DNA from: Candidatus Minthenecus merdequi
Lineage (GTDB): Bacteria > Bacteroidota > Bacteroidia > Bacteroidales > Paludibacteraceae
Direction: 5' to 3'
Length of the DNA stretch: 15,589 bases
NCBI GenBank assembly: GCA_018064385.1
Contig: JAGHVI010000030.1
Coordinates: 1 to 15,589 of the forward strand
Shown here one piece after another: positions 1 through 6,941 of the stretch. Numbering within the stretch: position 1 is the stretch's first letter; each line of letters starts with the position of its first letter. The notes below the pieces were generated by a model that did no database searches, was not told the DNA's origin, and saw only the letters and a list, made by a program, of their open reading frames with translations. A program made the translations under genes and the position numbers.

Positions 1-77
1 TTGTCAGTCGGTCACAATGCCCGCATTGCTCCCTTCTTCCGCACAGCAATCTGCTAAAAATAAACTTCAAAATCGTC

Positions 78-101
78 TCAACCTAATTAATAGAACCACC
101 C
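78..101 (-). repeat. Left copy of an inverted terminal motif
   Basis: On the minus strand this reads GGGTGGTTCTATTAAT followed by TAGGTTGA. It matches 23 of 24 bases of the plus-strand sequence at 15433-15456. A second, looser similarity follows in the same relative order: TTTTGAAGTTT plus an A/T-rich stretch ending in TTGCT (45-74 here, 15561-15589 at the right end). The pair could be ends of an insertion sequence, a MITE or an intergenic repeat family. No transposase is recognisable in the window, so the type is left open. Confidence 0.55.
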
Positions 102-114
102 ATTTACTTTACGG

Positions 115-213
115 CTAATGTTTTTTTCCCTTTTGTCTTGCAAATTTTATAGGAGTGCCAGTCTCGAATGTCCTGAACATTTCCATGAGTTTGGGGCTGT
201 CGCCCTCAACAAA
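115..213 (-). pseudogene. Possible short ORF or gene remnant, unidentified
   Basis: A minus-strand frame is open from 213 down to a TAG stop at 115-117 (32 codons). It contains an in-frame ATG at 184-186 that would give a 23-residue peptide starting MEMFRTFETGTPIKF and ending in a lysine-rich tail. The composition looks like a real protein C-terminus rather than random A/T-rich sequence. The frame is closed upstream by TGA at 214-216, and in another frame there are ATG codons just before that, so it could be a frameshifted remnant. It lies just downstream of the tRNA terminator. No family is recognised, and it may be chance. Confidence 0.2.
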
Positions 214-241
214 TCATGGTCATGGTAAAAAACAGGTGATT

Positions 242-271
242 AAAAAAAAGCCTCCAAAAAAAATTGGAGGC
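242..271 (-). terminator. Rho-independent terminator of tRNA-Leu
   Basis: Read on the minus strand, GCCTCCAA (271-264) pairs perfectly with TTGGAGGC (257-250) across a six-base T loop. It is followed directly by eight T residues (249-242). This is a textbook intrinsic terminator. It lies 10 bp beyond the tRNA 3' end, so it should end the tRNA-Leu transcript. Confidence 0.85.
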
Positions 272-281
272 TCGTAAAAAG

Positions 282-363
282 TGCGGCATAAGGGACTCGA
301 ACCCCCACGGATTACTCCATCAGATCCTAAGTCTGACGCGGCTGCCAATTACGCCAATGCCGC
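282..363 (-). tRNA. tRNA-Leu, anticodon UAG
   Basis: The minus strand folds as an 82-nt tRNA. The acceptor arm GCGGCAT pairs with ATGCCGC, followed by discriminator A. The anticodon stem CAGA/TCTG encloses the loop CTTAGGA, which places TAG at positions 34-36 and so reads CUA leucine codons. The T arm contains GGTTCGAGTCC, and there is the enlarged variable arm expected of a class II tRNA-Leu. CCA is not encoded, so the tail would be added after transcription. The gene stands alone, with its own upstream promoter and downstream terminator, and is divergent from the manC-like gene. Confidence 0.95.
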
Positions 364-389
364 AAAATAACTCGTCCGTAAACTGGCTG

Positions 390-420
390 CAAAGGTACAA
401 CTTTTTTCGGACATAACAAA
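390..420 (-). promoter_or_regulatory. Bacteroidetes-type promoter for tRNA-Leu
   Basis: On the minus strand TTTG (420-417) is followed by exactly 19 bases and then TACCTTTG (397-390). This matches the known Bacteroidetes primary sigma factor pattern, a -33 TTTG and a -7 TAnnTTTG. Transcription would begin near 380, giving a short 5' leader before the tRNA at 363. Confidence 0.8.
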
Positions 421-487
421 ACATTTTGCAAAAAAAATTATCAGAAAAAATAATCACAAAAAAGAATGGTTATACAAAAAAAAACCG

Positions 488-495
488 TAACTTTG
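488..495 (+). promoter_or_regulatory. Probable -7 element before manC-like gene
   Basis: TAACTTTG matches the Bacteroidetes -7 consensus TAnnTTTG. It lies 20 bp before the start ATG at 516, so the transcript would have a very short leader. No clear TTTG is present about 19-21 bp upstream, so the -33 half is weak. It is back to back with the tRNA-Leu promoter. Confidence 0.5.
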
Positions 496-515
496 TAAAC
501 TAATATTGCTCTATT

Positions 516-1583
516 ATGGACAACAATTATTGCATCATTATGGCTGGCGGTGTAGGAAGCCGTTTCTGGCCTTACTCGACAGACGAAAAACCAAAGCAAT
601 TTCTTGACTTTCAGAACTGCGGAAGGTCGATGATTCAGATGACATGTGACCGACTGAAGGGCATAATCAAACCTGAAAACATAGTGATAGTAACAAACAG
701 GCGTTACCATAATATGATTCTGGAACAGTTGCCAGAGGTGGATCAGAACAACGTGCTGACCGAACCACTGCGCCGTAACACTGCCCCTTGTATAGCTTAC
801 GCTACGTATCGCATAGCAAGACGATGCAAGAACGCTAACATAGCGGTGCTGCCTTCGGATCATCTGGTGGCAAACACTGAGGAATTCAGACGCGTGATGA
901 ACGAAGGACTGAGATTCACGGATGCGAACGACGCTTTGCTGACATTAGGGGTGAAACCGTCAAGACCCGAAACAGGTTATGGCTACATACAGTTTGCCGA
1001 AGGAGAGGGCGAACTGAGGAAAGTGAAAACCTTCACCGAAAAACCGAACAGAGAGATGGCAGAAGTGTTTGTGGAGTCGGGAGAATTTTGCTGGAACGCA
1101 GGGATATTTGTAGGGCGGGCAGAAGTGATGATAGAAGCATACAGACGGATGTTGCCCGAAATGGCTGAATGTTTTGAGGCAGGCAACGAACACTATTATA
1201 CCGCAAACGAACAAAAATGGATTGACCAAGTTTTCCCCGCACTGCAAAACATATCAATAGACTACGGAATTATGGAAAAGGCGGAAAACGTATATGTACT
1301 GCTTTCGGACTTCGGGTGGTCGGATATGGGCACATGGTCGTCGCTGTATGAGCTGTCGCCTAAGGACGAGCAGGCAAACAGCACAGTGAACGGTCAAGCT
1401 CAGTTCTACCGCAGCCAGAATAACTTGGTGGTGATAGGAGATGAGGAAATGGCCGTCATTGACGGGCTGGAGGGGTATCTGGTGGCACACAGCAACGGCA
1501 AACTGCTGATATGCAAAAAAGACGATGAAGCACGAATCCGCCAATTTGTGGATAATGCGAAAAAAATGATAACCGAAAAATGA
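516..1583 (+). CDS. manC: Mannose-1-phosphate guanylyltransferase
   Basis: This 355-residue cytoplasmic enzyme should transfer GMP from GTP to mannose-1-phosphate, making GDP-mannose for surface polysaccharide and GDP-fucose synthesis. The N-terminus shows the sugar-nucleotidyltransferase signature AGGVGSRFWPYS (about residues 10-21), with lysines of the KPKQF motif just after. Also visible are PSDH (about 113-116), the catalytic-region FTEKP motif and the CWNAGIFV segment typical of the family. The length fits the monofunctional form: there is no C-terminal phosphomannose isomerase cupin domain as in the roughly 470-residue bifunctional ManC/AlgA proteins. The start ATG follows an A/T-rich leader with no Shine-Dalgarno, as is usual in Bacteroidetes. 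Its stop overlaps the next start as ATGA, so it is probably co-transcribed with dapL. The symbol manC is by similarity; some databases would leave it unnamed. Confidence 0.92.
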   Translation: MDNNYCIIMAGGVGSRFWPYSTDEKPKQFLDFQNCGRSMIQMTCDRLKGIIKPENIVIVTNRRYHNMILEQLPEVDQNNVLTEPLRRNTAPCIAYATYRIARRCKNANIAVLPSDHLVANTEEFRRVMNEGLRFTDANDALLTLGVKPSRPETGYGYIQFAEGEGELRKVKTFTEKPNREMAEVFVESGEFCWNAGIFVGRAEVMIEAYRRMLPEMAECFEAGNEHYYTANEQKWIDQVFPALQNISIDYGIMEKAENVYVLLSDFGWSDMGTWSSLYELSPKDEQANSTVNGQAQFYRSQNNLVVIGDEEMAVIDGLEGYLVAHSNGKLLICKKDDEARIRQFVDNAKKMITEK

Positions 1584-2758
1584 TTAATCTGAATTACTCG
1601 AAATTAGAGAAAAATTATCTTTTCACAGAAATTGCACGACGAACAGACCAATTCGTTGCGGAGAACCCCGACAAGCCGCTGATTAAACTGGGTATAGGCG
1701 ATGTGACACGACCTTTGGCAAGAGTGACGGCTGACGCTGTTATAAAAGCTATGGAAGAACTGACCCATGCCGAGACATTCCGCGGTTACGGTCCTGAAGT
1801 AGGTTATGTGTGGGCACGCGAGGCTGTGAAACGATATTACGCTACATACGGCATTGAGGTTGATGCTGACGAGATTACCATAGGCGACGGAATCGGCGAG
1901 GATATTGCCAACGTAACAGACCTGTTCGAGAAAGGAAGCTGCACCGTTCTGCTGCCCGACCCTGTATATCCGCTGTATAAAGCGACATCGCTGATTGATG
2001 GGCAAAAAATAATATACATAGAATGTAACAAAGCGAACAACTTTCGCCCCACCCCACCCGATTTTGCATCGGACATAGTCTATCTGTGCTCGCCAAACAA
2101 CCCTACAGGGGCAGCTTTCAACAGGAAACAGCTCGAGGCGTGGGTTGACTACGCAAACCGGGTAGGGGCAGTGATTCTGTATGATAACGCTTACGAAAGA
2201 TTCATAACCGACCCCGAGTGTCCGCACTCGATATTCGCAATTCCAGAAGCCAGAACGTGCGCCATCGAGTTCAATTCGCTCTCGAAAACCGCAGGATTCA
2301 CCTGCGTACGCTGCGGTTACAACGTTATACCAAAGCAGTTGGTGCGCGACGGTGTGTCGCTGCTCGGACTGTGGCAACAACGCCAAACTACAAAATACAA
2401 CGGTGCGCCATATATGACACAGCGCGGGCTGGAAGCCACACTCACCCCCGAAGGCCTCAGACAGGCGGACGAAAACATAAGATACTACAAACGCAACGTT
2501 TCGCTCATAACCGAAGTTCTGGAACGGAAAGGATGGTATTACACAGGCGGACACAATTCGCCTTATATATGGTTTGAGTGCCCAAACGGCATGCGGTCGT
2601 GGGAGATGTTCGACCTTCTGCTCAACGAACTGTACGTGACAGGTACACCAGGAGTGGGATTCGGACAGGCAGGCGAGGGTTTTTTCCGTCTGACAACATT
2701 CAACTCGTATGAGAAGACGAAGGAGGCTATGGAGAGGATTGATCGTTATCGTTTCTGA
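1580..2758 (+). CDS. dapL: LL-diaminopimelate aminotransferase (DapL-like)
   Basis: This 392-residue fold-type I PLP enzyme should convert tetrahydrodipicolinate plus glutamate directly to LL-diaminopimelate, feeding lysine and peptidoglycan synthesis. Family features are GIGDVTRPL (38-46), FRGYGPEVGY (68-77), SPNNPTG (171-177), YDNAYERF (201-208) and the Schiff-base lysine K236 in SLSKTAGF. The C-terminal part has GTPGVGFGQAGEGFFRLT, with the arginine expected to bind the substrate carboxylate. One oddity is that the usual SDGAK segment reads GDGIGED (102-108), so this may be a divergent DapL subgroup or a related aminotransferase. The start ATG overlaps the preceding stop by four bases, implying translational coupling. 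The last residues (DRYRF) are encoded by ATCGTTATCGTT, the inverted form of the AACGAT repeat that follows, so the natural C-terminus may have been altered by a repeat. Confidence 0.87.
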   Translation: MINLNYSKLEKNYLFTEIARRTDQFVAENPDKPLIKLGIGDVTRPLARVTADAVIKAMEELTHAETFRGYGPEVGYVWAREAVKRYYATYGIEVDADEITIGDGIGEDIANVTDLFEKGSCTVLLPDPVYPLYKATSLIDGQKIIYIECNKANNFRPTPPDFASDIVYLCSPNNPTGAAFNRKQLEAWVDYANRVGAVILYDNAYERFITDPECPHSIFAIPEARTCAIEFNSLSKTAGFTCVRCGYNVIPKQLVRDGVSLLGLWQQRQTTKYNGAPYMTQRGLEATLTPEGLRQADENIRYYKRNVSLITEVLERKGWYYTGGHNSPYIWFECPNGMRSWEMFDLLLNELYVTGTPGVGFGQAGEGFFRLTTFNSYEKTKEAMERIDRYRF

Positions 2759-2770
2759 AACGATGACGAT
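2742..2770. repeat. Inverted repeat across the dapL stop codon
   Basis: ATCGTTATCGTTT (2742-2754) pairs with AAACGATGACGAT (2758-2770) around a 3-base loop. There is one T/G position, which would be a U-G wobble in RNA. The dapL stop TGA (2756-2758) lies in the loop and the first base of the right arm. There is no T tract after it, so it is not a standard intrinsic terminator. The right arm leads straight into the interspersed repeat. Confidence 0.7.
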
Positions 2771-2826
2771 ACGCTTCGCTACCTACAATTATTTCACGCA
2801 GAATTCGCAGAATAAAGGAACTGTTG
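2771..2826 (+). repeat. Interspersed repeat copy A
   Basis: This copy has the extended form: ACGCTTCGCTACCTACAA leading into the 38-bp core at 2789-2826. The core begins TTATTTCACGCAGAATTCG, contains two near-identical 9-bp units (CGCAGAATT and CGCAGAATA), and ends AAAGGAACTGTTG. It lies directly downstream of dapL and is followed by AACGATAACGATAAC. Confidence 0.9.
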
Positions 2827-2850
2827 ACAACGATAACGATAACCTATTTG

Positions 2851-2906
2851 CGCTTCCGCTACCTACAATTATTTCACGCAGAATTCGCAGAATAAAGGAA
2901 TTGTTG
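2851..2906 (+). repeat. Interspersed repeat copy B
   Basis: Second copy, 80 bp after copy A in the same orientation. The core is 2869-2906, ending AAAGGAATTGTTG. The left extension reads CGCTTCCGCTACCTACAA, with a one-base insertion relative to copy A. It ends 31 bp before the pheT ATG. A and B together fill most of the 179-bp dapL-pheT gap, and no promoter consensus is evident in the rest. Confidence 0.9.
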
Positions 2907-2937
2907 TCTAACTTAATCTGAAATAACCATTAAAAAA

Positions 2938-5403
2938 ATGAATATATCTTACAATTGGCTGAGACGCTACATTGACGTTGACATGAACGCTGACCAAGTA
3001 GCACGGCATCTGACTCGAATAGGCCTGGAAGTGGGCACAGTAGAAAAAGTACAAACAATAAAAGGCGGAATGGAAGGGCTGGCTGTAGGCGAGGTGCTGA
3101 CATGCGTGAACCACGAGAATTCGGATCACCTGCACATCACGACAGTACGTGTGGAAGCAGACAAAGAACCGCTGCAAATAGTGTGCGGTGCACCAAACGT
3201 GGCTGTGGGACAGAAGGTAATAGTGGCTACAGTGGGCACAGTGCTTTATGACGGTGACAAACCGTTCACAATAAAGAAGTCGAAAATGCGTGGCGTGGAG
3301 TCGTTCGGTATGATTTGCGCTGCGGACGAAATCGGCATAGGCACAGATCACGAAGGAATTATGGTACTGCCCGCTGATACCCCTGTGGGTATGCCTGCAT
3401 GCGACTATTTCGGAATAAAAGACGACTACGTCATCGAAGTTGACATCACCCCCAACCGTGCCGACGCAATCTCGCACTGGGGCGTTGCACGCGACCTGTA
3501 TGCCTGGTGTATCGCCAATGACATACGGGCAACCCTCAATCGGCCAGAAGTGCACTTCGAGGTCAAAGACGGCGGCAACAAGACAGGCAACATCGAAATA
3601 GAGATTCGGGATGAGGAACGTTGCCCCCGTTATGCTGGCATTTTGATACGTAACGTGAAAGTTGCTGAGTCGCCCGACTGGCTGAAAGAGGCTCTGAACG
3701 TTATCGGCTTACGCCCAATCAACAACATAGCCGACATTACAAACTATGTGATGTACGCCATCGGACAACCCCTCCATGCATTCGATGCTGACAGGATAGC
3801 AGGAAACAAAGTGGTGATACGTACTGCCCGTGAGGGGGTAAAGTTAATAACGCTGGACGGAGTGGAGCGCACACTGACCGCCGACGACCTGATGATCTGC
3901 GACAATGAAAAAGAGATGTGCATTGCAGGTGTTCTGGGCGGCAAGGATTCGGGAATATCCAACGAGACACGTAACGTATTGATAGAAGTAGCTTACTTCA
4001 ACCCTGTATCAGTACGCAAAACAGCACGCCGTCATGGTCTGAACACCGATGCAAGTTTCAGATTCGAGCGCGGCATTGACCCCGCAAACACTATATGGAC
4101 ACTGCGATACACAACAGACCTGATTAAAGAGATTGCTGGAGGCGAACCTGCCACCGAATACGCTGACATATATCCAAAAAAGATAGAAAATTTCAAAGTC
4201 ACCGTGTCAAACGAAAAGATTGACACACTGATTGGCAAACATATACCGGAAGAGACTCTTGACAAGATTTTCAAAGGTTTGGAAATGAAAGTGCTCAGCC
4301 ACAATGACGGTGTCTATGAACTTGAGATTCCTGCCTATCGAGTGGATGTGCAGCGTGACGTGGATGTTATAGAAGACATACTGCGCATTTATGGATATAA
4401 TAATGTGGAGTTGTCAGAATCGCTGCACGCCAACCTCAGTTTCACCCCCGCCATTGACAGCAACCTGTGGCAGAGAAAGATATCGGAGCAACTGACAGCC
4501 TGCGGGTTCAACGAGATACTGAACAACAGCCTTTCGAAAGCAAGTTATTACGAAGGACTGACCACATTGGCTGAAAGCAACTGCGTACGCATAATGAACA
4601 GCCAGAGCCAAGGTCTGAACGTAATGCGTCAGACTCTGCTGTTCGGCGGACTGGAGTCGATAGCACACAACGCCAACCGCCAAAATGCCAACATACGATT
4701 CTACGAGTTCGGCAACTGTTACCACTACAACGCTGAACGTGAATGCGAAGAGCGGTTAGGACATTATTCGGAGGAATATCACCTGGCTATGTTCGTGTCG
4801 GGCAACAAGTCGGTGCAATCGTGGGCGACGGCTGTTGAACCTGCGTCATTCTATCAGCTGAAGGCTTACGTGCAGAATGTGCTTGTGCGTATGGGTGTAA
4901 ATCTCCGCCGCACCAAGATAAACGAGGTACAGGATGACATATTCTTCGAGGCAATAGAAATCTGCACGGCAGGGGGCAAGCGCCTTGCCATCGTCGGCAG
5001 ACTGAACCCGGGAATACGCAAAACTTTCGGCATAGACGCTGAGGTATATTATGCTGACATAGTATGGCAAATGCTGCTGAAAGAGTGCGGGAGACGCAAG
5101 ATAAGTTATGCGGAGATACCTCGTTTTCCTTCCGTATCGCGCGACCTTTCGCTGATGGTTGATAAGGGGGTGCGTTTTGCAGATATAGAAAAAATTGCTT
5201 ACGAGTGCGAGAAAAAATTGCTGACCTCAGTGACTCTTTTTGATGTCTATGAAGGGAAGAATCTTGAGGCAGGCAAGAAGTCCTACGCTGTGAATTTCAC
5301 GCTGCAAGACCCAGACAAGACACTGAACGACAAACAGATTGACGCAATAATGCAAAAAATCACCAAGTCAATAATCGACAGACTGGGAGCAGTGCAACGA
5401 TGA
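2938..5403 (+). CDS. pheT: Phenylalanine-tRNA ligase beta subunit
   Basis: The 821-residue product is the beta chain of the alpha2-beta2 phenylalanyl-tRNA synthetase, which charges tRNA-Phe in the cytoplasm. Domain order is standard. An N-terminal NWLRRYID segment is followed by the EMAP-type tRNA-binding OB fold (about 40-150, with HENSDHLHI and VCGAPNV). Then come the B3/B4 editing region (about 215-390, with RYAGILIRNV and PINNIADITNYVM), the B5 domain (about 415-490), the catalytic-like core, and the C-terminal ferredoxin-like anticodon-binding domain (about 725-820, with RFPSVSRDLSLMVD). The length is normal and no motif seems missing. The alpha subunit pheS is not in the window, which is common in Bacteroidales. 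The start ATG follows an A-run. The gene is flanked by repeat clusters on both sides. Confidence 0.97.
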   Translation: MNISYNWLRRYIDVDMNADQVARHLTRIGLEVGTVEKVQTIKGGMEGLAVGEVLTCVNHENSDHLHITTVRVEADKEPLQIVCGAPNVAVGQKVIVATVGTVLYDGDKPFTIKKSKMRGVESFGMICAADEIGIGTDHEGIMVLPADTPVGMPACDYFGIKDDYVIEVDITPNRADAISHWGVARDLYAWCIANDIRATLNRPEVHFEVKDGGNKTGNIEIEIRDEERCPRYAGILIRNVKVAESPDWLKEALNVIGLRPINNIADITNYVMYAIGQPLHAFDADRIAGNKVVIRTAREGVKLITLDGVERTLTADDLMICDNEKEMCIAGVLGGKDSGISNETRNVLIEVAYFNPVSVRKTARRHGLNTDASFRFERGIDPANTIWTLRYTTDLIKEIAGGEPATEYADIYPKKIENFKVTVSNEKIDTLIGKHIPEETLDKIFKGLEMKVLSHNDGVYELEIPAYRVDVQRDVDVIEDILRIYGYNNVELSESLHANLSFTPAIDSNLWQRKISEQLTACGFNEILNNSLSKASYYEGLTTLAESNCVRIMNSQSQGLNVMRQTLLFGGLESIAHNANRQNANIRFYEFGNCYHYNAERECEERLGHYSEEYHLAMFVSGNKSVQSWATAVEPASFYQLKAYVQNVLVRMGVNLRRTKINEVQDDIFFEAIEICTAGGKRLAIVGRLNPGIRKTFGIDAEVYYADIVWQMLLKECGRRKISYAEIPRFPSVSRDLSLMVDKGVRFADIEKIAYECEKKLLTSVTLFDVYEGKNLEAGKKSYAVNFTLQDPDKTLNDKQIDAIMQKITKSIIDRLGAVQR

Positions 5404-5408
5404 CCATT

Positions 5409-5449
5409 CCCTTCCCTTCGACGAACTCAGGGTAAATAACGATAACGAT
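5409..5449 (+). repeat. CCCTTCGACGARCTCAGGG module, copy 1
   Basis: This 41-bp unit begins CCCTTCCCTTCGACGAACTC, continues AGGGTAAAT and ends in AACGATAACGAT. It recurs with a single difference at 5525-5565. The module resembles the widespread intergenic repeat with core CCTTCGACAAGCTCAGG seen in many environmental bacteria. It starts five bases after the pheT stop codon. Confidence 0.85.
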
Positions 5450-5524
5450 ACGCTTCGCTATATACAATTATTTCACGCAGAATTCGCAGAATAAAGGAAC
5501 TGTTGATAACGATACGCTTCGCTA
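5450..5524 (+). repeat. Interspersed repeat copy C and linker
   Basis: An extended copy of the interspersed repeat: ACGCTTCGCTATATACAA leads into the 38-bp core at 5468-5505, followed by ATAACGATACGCTTCGCTAC. It is sandwiched between the two CCCTTCGACGARCTCAGGG modules, forming a composite array from 5409 to 5565. The core ends AAAGGAACTGTTG, and this final TTG (5503-5505) is the first codon of the helicase open frame. Confidence 0.9.
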
Positions 5525-6930
5525 CCCTTCCCTTCGACGAGCTCAGGGTAAATAACGATAACGATGACGATTTGAAGATTAATCTGAAATACGAACCAAC
5601 AAGTGATCAGGCAAAAGCGGCTGAATTTATAGAAGCTTTTTTGTCGGACAAACGGCAGTCTAAGGTTTTTCTGCTGAAAGGTTATGCAGGAACAGGCAAG
5701 ACAACACTGCTGTCGGCATTGGTGAACTCGGTCGAGAAGACAATATTGCTGGCACCTACAGGCAGGGCGGCTAAGGTTTTTGCTTCGTACGCAGGACGTC
5801 AGGCATACTCGATACACAAATTTATCTATAGACAAAAGCCGGGAGGTGCTGCCCGTTATGAATTGGACAAAAACAACAACACCGACACACTTTTTGTTAT
5901 AGACGAGTCGTCAATGATTTCAAACATATCAACCGATAACGATATTTTCGGTTCGGGAAAAGTGTTGGATGACCTGATAGAATACATATATTCGGGCGAG
6001 AATTGTCAGGCGATATTCACGGGCGATACAGCGCAGCTGTTGCCAGTGGGTATGCAACACAGCCCTGCTTTGGAGCGTAAGACTTTGGAAGGTTACGGAC
6101 TGGCAGTGACTGAATATACATTGACCCAAGTGGTCAGACAAGCCGAAAAGAGCGGAATACTCAGCAATGCAACGCGGCTGCGATTGGCTGTTGACTGCGG
6201 TTCGGCGGTTGGTTTGACTTCGGAATATAAGGATGTGATACGTGTCTCGGGCGAGGACCTGATAGAACGCATAAACAGTTCGTTCAACGAGGTGGGCGAA
6301 AGAGAAACAGCAATACTGACATACTCGAACCGCCGTGCCGTGCTGTTCAACCGTGGAATACGCAACCAAGTGCTCTACCGCGAAGAGCGAATACAGTCGG
6401 GCGACCTACTGATGGTTACAAAGAACAACTATTTTTGGAGCAAACAGTACAAAAACCTGCCATTCATCGCTAACGGCGAGATTGCCGAGGTGGTGCGAGT
6501 CGGGAAGCGTTACGAATTGTATGGTGCGAACTTTGCTGACCTGACACTGAGGCTGTTGGATTACGACACAGAAATTACTGCATTGACATTATTAGATACG
6601 TTAGAGGCAGAGACTCCAGATTCAATGCTGGAACTGACAGAACGCGTAAACAGTGAAATAACAGAAGACTACAAGGATCTGCACAACCGCGTAGAATTGT
6701 GGAAGGCACTGACGAATGACCGTTTTTTCAATGCCCTGCAAGTCAAATTCGCTTACGCAATAACTGTACACAAATCGCAAGGCGGCACATGGCAGCACAT
6801 ATACATTGACTACGGATATGGCTTTGAGAACCAAGAATCAGTGCAATACTGCAAATGGCTCTACACAGCCATCACACGAGCAAAAGGGAAATTGTTTTTG
6901 GTGAATTTTCCTGAGCAAATGTTTGAATAA
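5503..6930 (+). CDS. RecD/PIF1-like superfamily 1 helicase
   Basis: An SF1B-type ATP-dependent DNA helicase (AAA_30 plus UvrD_C_2 layout), common in Bacteroidetes at about 460-475 residues and probably active in DNA repair or replication. Numbering from TTG 5503, Walker A is GYAGTGKTT (60-68), motif Ia LLAPTGRAAKVF follows at about 82-93, and Walker B is VIDES (132-136). Late motifs are AITVHKSQGGTW and LYTAITRAKGKLFLV near the end. The start is unusual. No in-frame ATG precedes Walker A; the first lies after Walker B. Candidate starts are TTG 5503, the last codon of a repeat core and preceded by AAAGGA, or TTG 5572, which would give a natural-looking MKINLKYEPT N-terminus. With the first, residues 1-23 are entirely repeat-encoded. 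The function is well supported; the start is not. Confidence 0.88.
   Translation: MITIRFATLPFDELRVNNDNDDDLKINLKYEPTSDQAKAAEFIEAFLSDKRQSKVFLLKGYAGTGKTTLLSALVNSVEKTILLAPTGRAAKVFASYAGRQAYSIHKFIYRQKPGGAARYELDKNNNTDTLFVIDESSMISNISTDNDIFGSGKVLDDLIEYIYSGENCQAIFTGDTAQLLPVGMQHSPALERKTLEGYGLAVTEYTLTQVVRQAEKSGILSNATRLRLAVDCGSAVGLTSEYKDVIRVSGEDLIERINSSFNEVGERETAILTYSNRRAVLFNRGIRNQVLYREERIQSGDLLMVTKNNYFWSKQYKNLPFIANGEIAEVVRVGKRYELYGANFADLTLRLLDYDTEITALTLLDTLEAETPDSMLELTERVNSEITEDYKDLHNRVELWKALTNDRFFNALQVKFAYAITVHKSQGGTWQHIYIDYGYGFENQESVQYCKWLYTAITRAKGKLFLVNFPEQMFE
5525..5565 (+). repeat. CCCTTCGACGARCTCAGGG module, copy 2
   Basis: Second copy, 116 bp after the first and differing by one base (GAGCTC for GAACTC). 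TACCCT (5523-5528) can pair with AGGGTA (5545-5550). It lies inside the open reading frame of the helicase if translation begins at 5503, giving the residues LPFDELRVN. That is a hallmark of this repeat being translated by chance rather than of a protein domain. Confidence 0.85.
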
Positions 6931-6941
6931 CCAATTTGAAT

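Larger units (their letters stand above)
1..241. other. Gene-poor left flank, repeat-like
   Basis: No convincing gene is visible here. The first bases contain a short perfect inverted repeat (CAATGC CC GCATTG, 15-28), which could fold as a hairpin. A plus-strand frame is open from the left edge to a stop at 116-118, but its translation is not recognised. The stretch 45-101 resembles the right end of the window in inverted orientation, so this flank is probably part of a multicopy element cut by the window edge. The identity of that element is unknown. Confidence 0.4.

Noticed and set aside
441..863. 140-codon minus-strand frame opposite the manC-like gene start
   Set aside because: It overlaps the promoter and the nucleotidyltransferase signature of the real gene and has no protein-like features.
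1604..2554. 316-codon open frame on the minus strand opposite dapL
   Set aside because: It lies wholly within a clearly coding plus-strand gene, is rich in Cys, His, Tyr and Val as expected of an antisense shadow, and shows no recognisable motif.
2218..2577. 119-codon plus-strand frame inside dapL
   Set aside because: Out of frame with the conserved DapL motifs; arginine-rich composition typical of a shifted reading of a coding region.
2789..2826. The 38-bp core as a mobile promoter
   Set aside because: It contains no TAnnTTTG element and no TTTG at the correct spacing, so it does not fit the Bacteroidetes promoter consensus.
2771..2906. Repeat copies A and B as a possible CRISPR array
   Set aside because: Only two copies, the spacer is itself made of AACGAT repeat sequence, other copies lie singly elsewhere, and no cas gene is present.
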